This document shows positions 1-12,381 of a stretch of 64,000 nucleotides of DNA, one piece after another; the stretch's first letter is position 1; each line of letters begins with the position of its first letter. The notes below the pieces were generated by a model, which did not search any database, was not told the origin of the DNA, and saw nothing but the letters and a program-made list of their open reading frames with translations. Origin of the DNA: Odiellus spinosus (lineage: Eukaryota > Arthropoda > Arachnida > Opiliones > Phalangiidae); contig OY987237.1 of assembly GCA_963920705.1 (NCBI GenBank), positions 11,686,601 to 11,750,600 of the forward strand, in the 5' to 3' direction. The translations under genes were made by a program, and so were the position numbers.

Positions 1-552
1 AATATTTGTGGATAATCTTGTTCAAACCCCGACCTCTAGATATTAGAATTAAACTTCAAGGAATCTTTCATAAACTTCTGATTTGAGGTATAAAAATCTA
101 TACACTCTTTCGTCTAGCTAACTTTGTGCAAATTGATTCAAATACGTCCTTATACTGTAGCTAGCGAGCGAGCCAGGATTGGGCGCTGAGAGTCGGTCGA
201 TTGATTACTCTTCGCCGAGCGAATCATTGAAGGGAGACGGGTGGGCGAGACTGGGCCCTGGAGGGGGCAGGATACTGCATTTCGCGGATTCTGCAACTTT
301 TTTTCTTTTTTTTTCTTCTTCTTTTGACCGTCTCTCTTTTCTATTTCTGGATACAACTAATCTATAAATGGATGAATCGCGAGCCAACAACATTATCATT
401 ATTGTCCGGTCATTGGATTAAACGCGATAGAGTTGAAAGGCGCGTTAGCGAGAGATACCCGTAATAACCTCATTAGCGCGCATTTACATCTCCTGATCTT
501 TAAACTTTATTACTTCTAACACTTGAGTGTATTAATTAGGGTAATTAAAGTA
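1..552. other. No gene seen; AT-rich flank
   Basis: Short open frames around 150-400 lie on a T-rich stretch and show no recognisable protein. The string caaaccccgacctcta near the left edge recurs at about 3915, suggesting a dispersed repeat end. Confidence 0.4.
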
Positions 553-870
553 GAGACGCGACTTGACTCGATTCGGGTCATGTCAAATTGATCTCGAAGC
601 AAGCTCTCGAATTTAATCGTAAGAAAATGAAAACCAAGGCTGATTTTAGATACGCGTGACGTCGGTTTTACTTTAAATTTCAATATGTTCCCATTCAGTC
701 AAAAATGATCCAAATTTGAAATTTCCAACAGAGTTCCGAGCAAATTAAAATAACCCGATTTAAACAAAATTTAATTTGCATTTTGTCCATTGTGATTAAA
801 TTTGCGAGCTTGGCCCCAGATAATTTTGACAAGGCCCGAATCGAGTCGGATTCCGTGTTCACTTTAAAGA
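553..870. mobile_element. MITE with ~60-bp inverted ends (ACTCGATTCGGG family)
   Basis: The left end actcgattcgggtcatgtca and the reverse complement of the right end actcgattcgggccttgtca match over about 60 bp with scattered differences, as in a small non-autonomous DNA transposon. Related right ends occur near 17125 and 32220. Target duplication not clear. Confidence 0.6.
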
Positions 871-1672
871 GCCATGGACTAGTTTTCTTCGAAAATTTGG
901 TTTTAAAATAAATATAAAAATACAAAGACTAAACCTTTAAATTCTTGGTGATATTTATTTTATCTTTTCTTCTGGTTTTTGATCTTGGACGTGATGAGAA
1001 ATTTCGGGGTTTTAGTTTTGTTTTGGGACGCTTTTGTGGACGGCTAACTTGACACAAAGTCTTACAAACGCTTCTGACTTTTTCTTCCGGAATTGGAAGG
1101 AAACTAATTAATGAGCGAAGGTTTCCCATTAGAGTCTCGTCTTTTTAAAGGCTATACTGAGGCTCAAAATATCCCGGTTTAATATATGATCTGTCTGTGT
1201 ACCAGAATTTTAAAGGATAAGTCTCGTTCAGTATCTGAATTTATTCTTTATAAATGAAAACCTCCAAGTAGAGTAGCATTTCTATGAGGCATAATCTCCC
1301 ATTTTTCGTAAGTCCCGTGAAAACTACGAGATGGAGAATGCAGAGAAAAATATACCAGAAGAATTGAATGAGCCGTTTAAAATGGAACGAACGAAAGGTG
1401 ATCCTTTTATTTACAGTTATGACGTCAATCAGAGGTAAGCAGTAGCATTAGCCACTGAGAGACAACCGGAACAGAGGAGATCCCAAAAATGTGGGTGAAA
1501 CAAAAGGGATGCCCGTTCCATTCTAGTAATGCCTGTCATTTCCTCTGGAATATTTTCTCTGGAGAAAGATAGAGTTCATAATTTTTTTTCTGGAGTTTGC
1601 GCCTCTGGTCTTTGGTGGTCAAAAAAGAAACTAAATCACTGTCGAAATATTGCTTTTGCGCAAGAGATTTAA

Positions 1673-1790
1673 AGGGAGAATGCAAAAAAAAAATTATAAA
1701 CAAATATCGAACTAGAAATAAAAAACTTACCCTGAAAAATAGGCTTAGCTGGATTAATGGAGATCCTGAATTTCTTCAAATTTCGGCGAT
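1673..1790. mobile_element. Left part of a TTAA-flanked MITE (GGGAGAATGCAA family)
   Basis: TTAA at 1669-1672 followed by agggagaatgcaa, then aactagaaataaa and ggcttagctggatt as in the fuller copy at 10635. Similarity ends near 1790. The 154-residue open frame across this region is a by-product, not a supported gene. Confidence 0.55.
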
Positions 1791-3325
1791 CAGATTAGAG
1801 AATCTACCAGCTCAAAACCTCAAATTAGAACTGCTTTTGAAAGAATTATTGTATTTTTTTACGATATACTATTCCTTTATTTTAAAAAGTGTTTGTGGGA
1901 ATTCGAAATGGGCCAAGGACCGAGAACTGCCAAATACTTGGCTTCTAGGCGTCCCTGTTATGATACGAGTTAGAAATTATAGCCAGCCACTAAAAGGATC
2001 CAGAGAGAGACGAGGAAGCTGCTTGCCCGTCGAGAAATGTCAAAAATTTCGAGATTTTTAAAAATATTTTGACAAGTGGGAAAATTGGGGAAAAATGAGC
2101 TTTTATTTTTGCAAAATGAAACGAACTTCAAACGATTCCGTTTGTTTGCGGAAGCTATTCATGCACGCGTATTTTTAAAATTCCCTCTGAGAGATCTACG
2201 CAATCAAAATCCCGCTGCAATCCGATTGTATGTTATTAAAGGGAGAGTGAAACAGTCAGGAAGTGTTTCTAAATTATACAAATAAATCGGAAACCTTCTG
2301 CTTTTGGCATTCGATTAAAACCAGAACCTCCGACTAATCAAAAGACGCCCAAACCCATTTGATTTAGCAATTCCTCGCGACCCTTGCTACCATAGAAAAT
2401 ATAGTAAAAGGAATTTAGAAGCAATAGTTGATATTATAAAAGAACTTTGGGTTTTGACATATTGTTCGAATGTTGCTAACCACGTCACGAAATCACGTGG
2501 CATTAAGGTTATACAGGGCAGTTATTTCCTTTTTCATAAAACGCTAGGGGTCACTCAGGAGAGACCCGACTAGAGTTGACACGGATATAGAAAAAATAAG
2601 CTTAAGAAATGCTCGGTGCCCACGAGCCCTATGAGCTTTACAAGCTATTACTTAGCTGATCCCTAAGTTCCTCCTCTTTTATTGATAGCAACTATTGCCT
2701 GTACAATTTTTAGGGGGCGGGTTTAGGCGAGATGGGTTATCTCCACTTCCGGTACTGGAGCTTAGTGACTGAGCATGCTTTGAGCAGCCGATAAAAATAG
2801 TAAAGACTTTGTTATCTTGGCGTTTTTAATCTTTGCTGGACGTATACTAATTGGTCGGAGATTTTCCCTCTGTTAATTGAATGCCAAAATCTTAATAGTT
2901 GAATAGTTTACAGAATTTTCTTCTTCACCCTCCATTTATAAGTTTAATGGAATGAGAAAATGGTGTTGGTTTTTCTTTAGGGCTTACTCCAATCAAATTG
3001 GATTATTTGAACAAACGTAATCGAGTTAGATTTTCGAGAATCTATGTTTGATTATTTCTGGTTTGTCAAGCTTCCATTTTTTTTGAAGTAATGAAACAAA
3101 TTTGCTTTTAATTTGTTAACTTTGTAAATTCTCCGAGGGATAGATCATCATTCCCATTATGAGCACTGTGCATTTATTATTTTTCGATTAGACTGAATTA
3201 GATTGGAAAGATTACTCTGATTTAATACAGTTAAATGAACAATCTGAAACGAAGTGATCTGCTACTCGATCGGAAATCTCACTTCATTAAGGGGGATTAA
3301 GTAAAGATTTTGTTCGTAAATTTTT
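1791..3325. other. No gene seen
   Basis: AT-rich intergenic sequence; a possible further MITE end (TTAAAGGGAGAGTG) near 2237. Short open frames show no recognisable protein. Confidence 0.4.
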
Positions 3326-3908
3326 TCACTAGTGCGGATTAGGTATATTTAAATATGGAATCGATAAAAAATCACTTGTTAGAACTCGGAATCGGATATC
3401 CATTATCTTCTGTTATTCGTATATTTTCAGATATTTTCTTATGTGGATAATTGTAACTATAAAATTAAAATTCGTATATTCGTATAATTGTTAAATGCGT
3501 GGTTAACCCGAAGATAAGCGTTTGGCGCTTTATCCACGAGCAAATTAGTCTCTAAAATATAAGAAAAATATTTCAAATTAACTTTTAATTTGAAGAATAT
3601 AAATAAAACAACGAAACTAAGATTTTAAATCATCTTTTTATTCATTATTTTTCACGAAAATAAATTTTGAATTTTTTTATCCCAACGTACAACGCGGATA
3701 ATATTCTAAAATCATTTTTGGATAGAAACGCATGTGGATTATGTTTTTTTTTTTTTTACTTAATCTTCGAATAAGTTAACTCGAATGAAAAATAGTCCAT
3801 TTTTAATCAAACTGATAATATACAACAGCATTTAATAGTTTTTATCCAATTAATAAAAATTATACGAATTCCGAGCTCTACTTGATGTTCGGATGAATTC
3901 TCCCTTTA
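3326..3908. mobile_element. TTAA-type MITE right end split by an inserted inverted-repeat element
   Basis: 3330-3384 resembles the right end of the GGGAGAATGCAA family (ggattaggtatattta, ggaatcgataaaaa, cacttgttag), and the terminal attctcccttta reappears at about 3897. Between them, aactcggaatcg at 3386 and cgaattccgagct near 3875 are inverted ends of a second ~495-bp AT-rich element. A related aagagctcggaattc-like end lies near 4585. Confidence 0.4.
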
Positions 3909-4845
3909 CCATAAAATATCTTATCCAAACCCCGACCTCTAACTGATGACGTAAGTAGCATTACCAAAGGCTTTAATCAATTACGTAATATGGCGTAACA
4001 TTTCACGGAAAAGGTTAACCCGGCCGATCCGAGACGCTATGAGGAAATATGAACCATTTTCTTTGTCTATATGGAAACCTTTAAACTTACTTTATTGATT
4101 TCTAGCTTACTATTATAGTTTCTGTCTACTTCCTCGATGTAATGTTATTTTGATATATATATATATATCAAATGAAATAACTCTCCCATAATGTAATGTT
4201 AGAACATGATATACTATGTTGAAAATGACATTTTATAAATGAGTTGTGTTAAGTTGTCGCCATATACCTCGCGCTATAGTATATATATAAATCATAAAAT
4301 CACTTTAAAGCCGCAGAAAAACAACTTCCCATTACTAGAGCAGTCGATATAAAATGGGCCTCTTGAAATTGACTCCATTTAATCGACTTTCTCCAGTGCA
4401 AGCTCGCTTCAAATGAACGTTTTCTTTGAACCGATTTGTTTTTGACATTGAGAAACTATTACAGGGAGAGCCAAACTTGAGAAAAGCTTGATTTAAAAGC
4501 GTTGCAATTTTGTTCGACCATCATCAATTTGATCTGCATGTTTAAACCGAATCGGTTCGAAACTTGTTCCCGAATTCAAATTAGAGCTCGGAATTCAATT
4601 TGTTAATTGAATAAGACTATCTTGAATGTCAATCGGATATTATTCGTTCGCGAAAAAATATCCATTTCTTATTCGAGTTAAAGTATACGTAGGCAAACAA
4701 CTAACTCATACGAAATTCAGTTATTCATTCGGATATTTGAAACTCAAGTTTCTTCGCAGATTTTAACCCAAATTGAGGTCTTGAAGCTTGAATGTTGGGT
4801 CCTTTTAATTTAAATATAATTAAATTATTTTAAATTAATTATTAT

Positions 4846-5263
4846 CAGAGGTATATAATAATCCCCTTCGGGGGGAAGTATGAAAGGTAGGCAAAATCGA
4901 CGAACAACAAGTGCCCGGCGTAAATCGCGGCGGATCGACACACCGCTTTATTCCCAAAAAATAGTTACACCATTTTGAACCTCACTAAATTTTCCCTACG
5001 CACACTTCCGGAACTCGCGAGCTGAAGTCAACCTTCGACTCCATTTTAACAGACAGCCTGACTCATGAGACAGGAAGTTCTAAACACAAATCGAGCCGTC
5101 TTGTTTATATAAAGACCATTTACTAGAGTAGCGACATTGAGAAGTCCAGCGCGAGCTAGTGGCCTAGATAGTCAGCAGCGGGCTCTTGTTGTTCGTGATT
5201 TTTAGCATTGGTAGTATAGGGGCTTTCATACTTCCCCCCGAAGGGGGTTATTATATACCTCTG
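4846..5263. mobile_element. 418-bp MITE, ends CAGAGGTATATAATA, 7-bp duplication ttattat
   Basis: Perfect to near-perfect ~40-bp inverted ends that themselves contain a CCCCTTCGGGGGG hairpin. The flanks ttattat (4839-4845 and 5264-5270) form a 7-bp direct repeat. No coding capacity. Ends CA...TG and the duplication length fit P-like or hAT-like transposases; the family is not settled. Confidence 0.75.
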
Positions 5264-5903
5264 TTATTATATATATAATTGTACACGAATTTCGTGAAAC
5301 GTTATATTTTTATCTTTGCATTATCCGTTTGAATAAACGCGTAATTTGTTTATTAATCAAGCTTAAAATTTTATCCGGATAATTCGTATCCATTTGATTC
5401 TTGTCTGTTTATATAATTTGTGGTTTTATATCAACAAACATTTTATCCGAGATTATAATATCTGAAAAAGCCTAGTTATCAATGGATATCCTAAGCTCTC
5501 CCTATGATACTTTCTACGTGGCTGTATAACCTACGAGATTTGGGTTTGTTTGAAGAAATTTTTCACTCTCCACGGTATAGTTTTCAAAAACAGCCGCGGG
5601 TCAGTTTTTTTTTTTTTTAAACAGCTGGTGCTCGGAGGAGAAGGAGACCCTGGCGAGGTCTTTAGCTAGACTTTTATAATAAAAAGAAAATTGGCAGAGT
5701 ATTTCTGATCATGGACGTATTACGCTGTAGTCGAACAAGGACACGTGTAAACCGTACTAGTAGTCTAGTTAGACCTAAAGCTTCGTTCATATTTGAGGGC
5801 AAAATCGGTTCCCAAACAGGTACGAAGGGCTTTCTGTTTTCCATGGTTCACAACCCTGAGAAGTCAGTTCGCGGCCGTTCGTGAGCCAAGACTTACGTTA
5901 GTT

Positions 5904-6240
5904 CAGAAGCCGATGAAACCCTCCTTTGAAGTCTACTACTCCAATGTTCCATATAGCGCTCCTCTCTGTATGGGTAAAATTCCCAATTTTACGAGTTAGA
6001 AGGGGTCCTACTTCATCCCCCCTGTCTACGGAAAATTGGAAATTCTCTCTCTCCATAAACGACGACGTTTTTTGGACGAACTCCAAGGCTGCTAGAGATA
6101 TTCGCTCGACGAACTCCCGCTCCGAAAATATCTACCGTTAGGAGGCGTACGAATCGCTCCTTTTGAAAATAATCCATACAGAGAGGGGTAGACAAGACCC
6201 GGGAGTAATAGACTTCAAAGGAGGGTTTCATCGGCTTCTG
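5904..6240. mobile_element. MITE CAGAAGCCG family, copy 1
   Basis: 337 bp with ~70-bp inverted ends (cagaagccgatgaaaccctc at each end in opposite orientation). Flanked by gttagtt on both sides (7 bp). Overlapping open frames in both strands are shared by all four copies and arise from the repeat. Confidence 0.85.
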
Positions 6241-6257
6241 GTTAGTTTGATAACCAG

Positions 6258-6520
6258 TTTAGCTTCGGTCACACTAGCATTTCTTTATCGATTTTAAACT
6301 GTAAAACCAAACCGATATTCAAATCGCCAGGAATCGTTTTAAGCGTCACGTGTTCACGCATTATCTTCACAAATCGATTTATTGTAGCTTCATCTATCGG
6401 TTGTTTAAACCGAATCGGTATGAAATTGGTTCGCGAATCAGTTAATTTATTCGAGAAAATGCGTTTACTGTTTACACGACTCTAGCTATACGTTTTGAAA
6501 CGGTTTAAATCGATTAAAAA
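6258..6520. mobile_element. ATCGATTT-palindrome MITE, copy 1 (truncated)
   Basis: Starts agcttcggtcacactagc and keeps the internal blocks gtagcttcatctatcggttg and gtatgaaattgg. The far end is degraded. It abuts the CAGAAGCCG copy. A 12-bp direct repeat (tttgataaccag) at 6246 and 6569 brackets the region. Confidence 0.6.
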
Positions 6521-6581
6521 GCAGCTAAATAGCTTCGGGAACCAACAGGAACTGATTTCTTACGTTGCTTTGATAACCAGG

Positions 6582-7143
6582 TATAGAAATTGAAGCGCAA
6601 CGAAGCGCATTTTGGTCTATGTATGAACGAGACTTAAAAGTATCTACAGGGTTTATTACATTTAACTGTACATCTAAAATCGATTCAAAATAACTTTGTA
6701 TTAAGTTTTCCATAATCTTGAACTCCTTATGAGGTATGATTCGTCCATGTTCCGATAGCTGTTAGTATACGTACTCCAAGAAAAGTAAAATAAAAACTAC
6801 TAGGTACGACTAACTTTAAAAGCGTATATGCTTCTCTAATGGGGTATGTAACTTTTTCTATTTCTTTTACGTTTTCCTTTGATGTGGATTTTAAGACTAT
6901 TCGGTGGGAAACACTGAACTTTTGGTTTTTTATTTAGTTTTTTATTTTTATTTATTTTTTTCGGTTTTTAGCTTGAAGAGTTTATTATATTTCTTTATAT
7001 TGTGACCTTTTTTTTGGCGCGTAAAAGTATTGTAAAATGAAGGGTCAATATATCGACTATATTGTTATAATGACTTAAAACTTCGTATTAATACACGTAT
7101 ATTTACGAATCATTGGTGTATTTTATGATGTTTTCGAGAGTAT
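6582..7143. other. No gene seen
   Basis: AT-rich intergenic sequence with T-rich simple stretches at 6920-7015. Confidence 0.4.
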
Positions 7144-7439
7144 AGCTGCGTTCATATTAGGCCTTGGAATCGATTTAAACCGTTTCAAAACGTTTCACTA
7201 GAGTCGTATTAACATGAAACCGTCTTTTCTCGAATCGATTTGTTTTGATTTCTCGAAACTGCTTCGGGAACCAGTTTCATACCGATTCGGTTTCAACAAG
7301 CGATAGATGAAGCTACAATTAATCGATTTATAAAGATAATACGTGATCACGTGACGCTTAAAACGATTCCTGACGATTTGAATATCGGTTTTATTTTACC
7401 GTTTCAAATCGATAAAGAAATGCAAGTGTGACCGTAGCT
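7144..7439. mobile_element. ATCGATTT-palindrome MITE, copy 2 (full)
   Basis: About 296 bp from agctgcgttcatattagg to gtgtgaccgtagct. The two ends are imperfect inverted repeats and the interior is rich in ATCGATTT palindromes. Four other copies occur at 6258, 9211, 17612 and 17797. Confidence 0.75.
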
Positions 7440-7865
7440 TCTGTAATGCTAGGTATACGGCCTTGCATCCGTGAGCAATCGAGGTGGCGAGTGGGATCGG
7501 AGGGGAGAAAATTATTGCGGAAATGTTTTCACCGTGACAAGATTCGTCGGCTTCCAGGGCTGGAATTTAGGCCGAATTTGAGTTTGAACCTTTGAAATAG
7601 ATTAAATAAGGAACAGCTCGACAGTGAGCGCGTTTAATTAAGTTAATAATTGGGGCGCAATTAAACCCTAGAGAGCCTTACGATTTAATTATTTATTATT
7701 TTAATCTTAGACGGTTCCAGGCTCCTATATTATAAATTTTCAAATTTCCATATTAAAATCTCATAGATTAAGTTAATTATGTTTGTTTAGTTTAATTTAA
7801 GAACGATGGCGCAATCTTTAACATGTAAATTTTGGAAATACGTTTTTTTCAAACTTCCCCTAGTC

Positions 7866-8203
7866 CAGAAGCCGATGAAACCCTCCTTTGAAGTCTACTA
7901 CTCTAATGTTCCATATAGTGCGCCTCTCTGTATGGGTAAAATTCACAATTTTAGGAGATCGGAGGGGTCCTACTTCATACCCCCCTGTCTACGGAAAATT
8001 GGAAATTCTCTCTCTCCACAAACGACGACGTTTTTTTGACGAACTCCAAGGCTGCTAGCGATATTCGCTCGACGAACTCCCGCTTCGAAAATATCTACCG
8101 TTAGGAGGCGTACGAATCGCGCTTTTTGAAACTAACCCATACAGAGAGGGGTAGACAAGACCCGGGAGTAATAGACTTCAAAGGAGGGTTTCATCGGCTT
8201 CTG
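7866..8203. mobile_element. MITE CAGAAGCCG family, copy 2
   Basis: 338 bp, same inverted ends as 5904; flanked by cctagtc on both sides (7 bp). No coding capacity of its own. Confidence 0.85.
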
Positions 8204-9210
8204 CCTAGTCTTAAATAGTCAGGGGGGGGCAGTTAATGTATATCGTGTCAAACTTTCACCCTCTCTTGAAATGTTTGCAATTCCCAATCTATTAGTTGCG
8301 TTAAATTAGTAATTTGCATATTTTCACAGTATTATTAATATTCAAGCTGTATATATATTAGTTTAACGAGGGGTAAATGAACCTTAAAATTATTCTATAG
8401 GGGGAGATTAGTAGGGCTTAAAAATTTTGGATATAAATAACCTAGCTCTCCTGTAACCTTTCCTTAAGAGTTAATGTAATACCATCAATTATAGGAAAGA
8501 TGGTTGAGCCCAAATTGAGTATATAGACATTGGCGAGGGAAAATGTCAATACTTTATGTAAGCCCGCCAAGATGTGTAGTTAATTTCAACTTAATTTGGT
8601 AGCAGGTTCAAATATAAACACCCTTTGTATCTAAATCAACAAATATTAGATGTAAAAGGTCGCGTAGTTTTTCACGCGCTGCCAATTCGAGGTTAAATAG
8701 TCGATAGTTCATTTCATCTTTATTTGTCAGTAGACGTGACGCTAGGAATCCTTTATATCTATGTCAAATATAAAAGAAAAAAAACCTTTTTCCTATAATT
8801 GTACGCGCTGAGAATTCGAGTTTAAATGAACCGTATACTTGGTTTTGGCCACAATATATATAATTATTATCTTTCTGGTTCGTAGCTATATATGGATAGA
8901 AAGAGTTGATCACTTGTATGTGGGGATTAAGAGCTCCCGTCTTTTTTTTTCTCCCGTTTCTCGTTCAAAGGGATTTATCCACGATAACCCTCATTTTTCA
9001 TTTTTCTTTTTTGGGCTCCGCTGGTTCGCTCTTCTTTTCTCGATCCACCAAATTACGAACGTTTTTTTTATGGCTGTTTTTAGCCATACCCAATCCACGT
9101 TCAACAATCGTACGACTGTTGTATTAAGACTTTCGCCTGTTTATAATTGGAGAAGACTTAACAGTCGTCTGTAGATAGTGAAGTGGTTATCAGTTTATGT
9201 ATTAACTTTA
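8204..9210. other. No gene seen
   Basis: AT-rich. The longest open frame (8839-9174, 111 codons) is phenylalanine-rich because of T-runs and matches nothing I recognise. Confidence 0.4.
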
Positions 9211-9481
9211 ACTGCGTTCATACTAGGCCTTGGAATCGATTTAAATCATTTCAGAACGTTTCGATATAGTCGTGTGAACAAGAAACCGATTTGATTCGAT
9301 TTCTCGAAACTGCTTCGGGAACCAGTTTCATAGCGATTCGGTTTCAATAACCGATAGATGAAGCTACAATAAATCGATTTATAAAGATAATGCTTGAACG
9401 TCTATCACGATTCCTTGCGATTTAAATATCGGTTTGATTTTACCGTTTCAAATCGATTAGGAGATGCTATGTGAACGTAGC
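9211..9481. mobile_element. ATCGATTT-palindrome MITE, copy 3
   Basis: Runs from actgcgttcatactaggcct to gtgaacgtag; same interior as the 7144 copy with small deletions. Flanks share cttta. Confidence 0.7.
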
Positions 9482-9483
9482 TT

Positions 9484-9725
9484 TATTATTCATGAACTCC
9501 AAATGCAAATTGAGTAGGATTTTCGGAAAATCGTTGAAAAACGATTCAAAATATATATTTACAAAGGTCATAGAAACTTTACCGCGCCAGTAAAAATACA
9601 AAATTGAAATTTAAAAATTCAACGCAAGTTCATCACTATGGTCTCTCGGCTATTATAGAGCCTACAGTAAATTTTCGTGCGTTGAGAAGGTCGCTTTCGC
9701 GCGGTATTTTTCGTAAAAGTACTTA
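9484..9725. repeat. Dispersed repeat, inverted partner at 19190-19475
   Basis: Contains ggtcgctttcgcgcggtatt then cgtaaaagtactta; the reverse complement occurs at 19195-19240, and catgaactccaaa at this end matches ttggagttcat near 19465. Two diverged copies of one mobile repeat of about 250-280 bp. Confidence 0.55.
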
Positions 9726-10630
9726 AGTCGTTAATTTGATTTGGGTCCACTAGTATGGTTATTGTTTTGAAAGTAACCCGCTTGTTTTTCCAATTGGACG
9801 AGTAATAGTGGTGCTCATAACTCGGCCGCTCTAAGGGAATCTTTTATATTTAGCCAATCACCGACTCTCGGTTAAAAAAAAAATATATGAAAAATGTTTA
9901 GAACAATTCTTTTAATTCTTTCCCATCTCCTAACCATTTTTTTCTGGTAACGGATATAAAGTTTGGTTAGCGTTTTATTATCTATTTTTATCGTTTGAAA
10001 TTTTAAATTTTTGACGTATGATTAGATATTAAGATTAATTTTAGATAAGAAAATGAAGCTAGCCACATTAACATTCTCAATCTAACACATATAGGGTATT
10101 TTAACAACGAGCCAAAAAGGAAATAGTATCAATAATGGCGACTATAGCGAGTGACCTCCGATAAACCCTAGCAGTTGACCTTAAATAATCCATTAGAAAG
10201 GGGACGCGTTAAAATATGGTTAAAATTTAGCGCACGATGAAACTAAAGTCGTTCTAACGGCTCCTATTAGTATTCCGAATGCGAAGACTACTCTTTTTCA
10301 TCGCCTTTTGGGACGTGTTTATGGGATTTGGCCGCCAAAAAATACCCTTTTCGGATCAGATGGGTCTAAAACTGCCAGAGGCCACCGAGCCCAAGCTCAG
10401 GATGGATGAGGACAAAGAAAGCCATAAAACTAGCCGAAGGGCCTTTAGAAACTAAACGGATATACATAGGGGGAAAGGCCTAAAGATCTAAAAGCCGCGC
10501 ATACTGTACAATTGTTTTTGTTTTTGAAGGACAAGTGAAACAAGTCTCGTGGAAATTGAAAAAAATCTCTAATAGTGAGAGCCCAAAATCCCTGTTTCGA
10601 ATTATGTTTATGTTAATCCGTATTCGCGTA
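9726..10630. other. No gene seen
   Basis: AT-rich intergenic DNA; no reading frame or repeat I can identify. Confidence 0.4.
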
Positions 10631-10634
10631 TTAA

Positions 10635-10990
10635 AGGGAGAATGCAACCAGTAAAATAAGTTAAACTAGAAATATATTTAACACTTGCCAAGAAAAAAAG
10701 GCTTAGCTGAATTCATGGAGATTCTGAATTTCTTCGCATTGAATGATTTGCGACCAATGAGCAAAATGTCGTCGTTAAGGCGAGATCTCCGTGAGACTTT
10801 CAATAACAATCGATTGGTCGCTGACCCTTCAATGAGAAGAAATTCAGGATCTCCAGGAATCCAGCTAAGCCTATTTTTCCCGTAAATTTATTTCTAGTTG
10901 AATATTTGTTTGTAATTTTTTACTGGTGGATTAAGGCTATTTAAAATATAAGGAATCATTAAAAATCATTCGTTAGATTGCATTCTCCCT
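10635..10990. mobile_element. TTAA-flanked MITE (GGGAGAATGCAA family), full copy
   Basis: 356 bp between TTAA at 10631 and TTAA at 10991. Ends agggagaatgcaa and ttgcattctccct are inverted. A second inner inverted pair, ggcttagctgaattcatgga and the ccagctaagcc side, gives a long hairpin. TTAA target sites are typical of piggyBac-like and Kolobok-like elements. Confidence 0.8.
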
Positions 10991-11289
10991 TTAAATCTAG
11001 CCAAGCGTTCGTCATTGTACGAACCTACAATAGGTTCGCCATGGCTGCGTGTCGTAAAAGTCACTAGACTAATTTTATCCATTATTCCATTCGTAAATTG
11101 CAAAGTCGCATTCCCCCCTACCTGGCGCGTATAGTATCGCCTCTTACAAAACGACGCCTACATTTTTTTCGTCTTCCATTCTGGCCTACTCTATTACGGT
11201 AAGATTCCTATCAGTCGCGCCGTAGACGAAATGTGGTTTTGTTTCCTTCCCCCCTTCCCCTTCCTTGGCCCGCCGCCCCGCCACATTCC

Positions 11290-11470
11290 GTCAGTTTGAT
11301 ATGAGCCACGCGTTTCGACAGGACGCTAATTTTTTCGTTGATTTTTAAATCGTGATAAAACCATGACCAAATGGATTAAAGTTGTGATCCCAAGAATGCA
11401 ATTAAGACCAGAATGTGGACCGAAACAATTTTAACACCTTGAGATATAATAATTTATGTAAGTCTTGTTC
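11290..11470. repeat. Single-unit relative of the 11607-12075 minisatellite and its flanks
   Basis: Contains accaaatggattaaa once, followed by gatcccaagaatg and ttttaacaccttgag, the same order as the flanks of the expanded array (gatcccacgaatg and ttttaacaccttgag at 12118-12175). A local duplication preceding the array. Confidence 0.6.
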
Positions 11471-11606
11471 GTTTCGATATTATTTTTAAACAGCGTCGTT
11501 AGGCTTAGAGGCAAAATTTTAACGGCTGTCCCATGTTGCCGCGCGTTTCGTCAGACCGGAAATTTTTGATTTTTTTAACCCGCGAACAAATTTATTATAC
11601 CGAGCC

Positions 11607-12080
11607 GTAAATAATGGGATTAAATCGCGCCGTAACCTAATGGATTAAATCGCGCCGTAACCTAATGGATTAAATCGCGCCGTAACCTAATGGATTAAAT
11701 CGCGCCGTAACCTAATGGATTAAATCGCGCCGTAACCTAATGGATTAAATCGCGCCGTAACCTAATGGATTAAATCGCGCCGTAACCTAATGGATTAAAT
11801 CGCGCCGTAACCTAATGGATTAAATCGCGCCGTAACCTAATGGATTAAATCGCGCCGTAACCTAATGGATTAAATCGCGCCGTAACCTAATGGATTAAAT
11901 CGCGCCGTAACCTAATGGATTAAATCGCGCCGCAACCTAATGGATTAAATCGCGCCGCAACCTAATGGATTAAATCGCGCCGCAACTTAATGGATTAAAT
12001 CGCGCCGTAAACTAATGGATTAAATCGCGCCGTAACCTAATGGATTAAATCGCGCCGTAGCCTAATGGATTAAACCTCGC
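11607..12080. repeat. 25-bp minisatellite, about 18 units
   Basis: Unit taatggattaaatcgcgccg plus taacc repeated head to tail with few changes (cgcaacc variants near 11930-11985). Divergence rises toward the right end. Very homogeneous, so recently expanded. Confidence 0.95.
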
Positions 12081-12381
12081 CGTGTCGAAATGGATTACAA
12101 GTAGTGACAAAATTTTTGATCCCACGAATGTCAAGGAAGCCCACAATTAGGACCGAAATACTTTTAACACCTTGAGAACGAGGACGGAATAATTAATGTA
12201 AGTGATTATTTTTGACTTAGAAGCTATGTCTGGTTAAAAACAGAATGGGTATAGCCGCGACCTTGGCGAAATTTTATTTTCGGTTTTGCTTTTGTTTGGC
12301 GCGAAAATGCGTAGGTGTAAAATGAATCATCATTCCGATATAATGGCTCGTAATGGATAGGAAATAATTGAGTCATATGGG

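Noticed and set aside
1597-2061. 154-codon open frame
   Set aside because: No ATG start, crosses a MITE end and A-rich runs, and resembles no protein I know.
5904-6240. Several 60-80 codon frames repeated at four sites (also 7866, 44425, 46833)
   Set aside because: They are read-outs of MITE inverted repeats, present on both strands, not genes.
8839-9174. 111-codon Phe-rich open frame with hydrophobic stretches
   Set aside because: Composition comes from T-runs; no Gr motif or conserved partner in the window.
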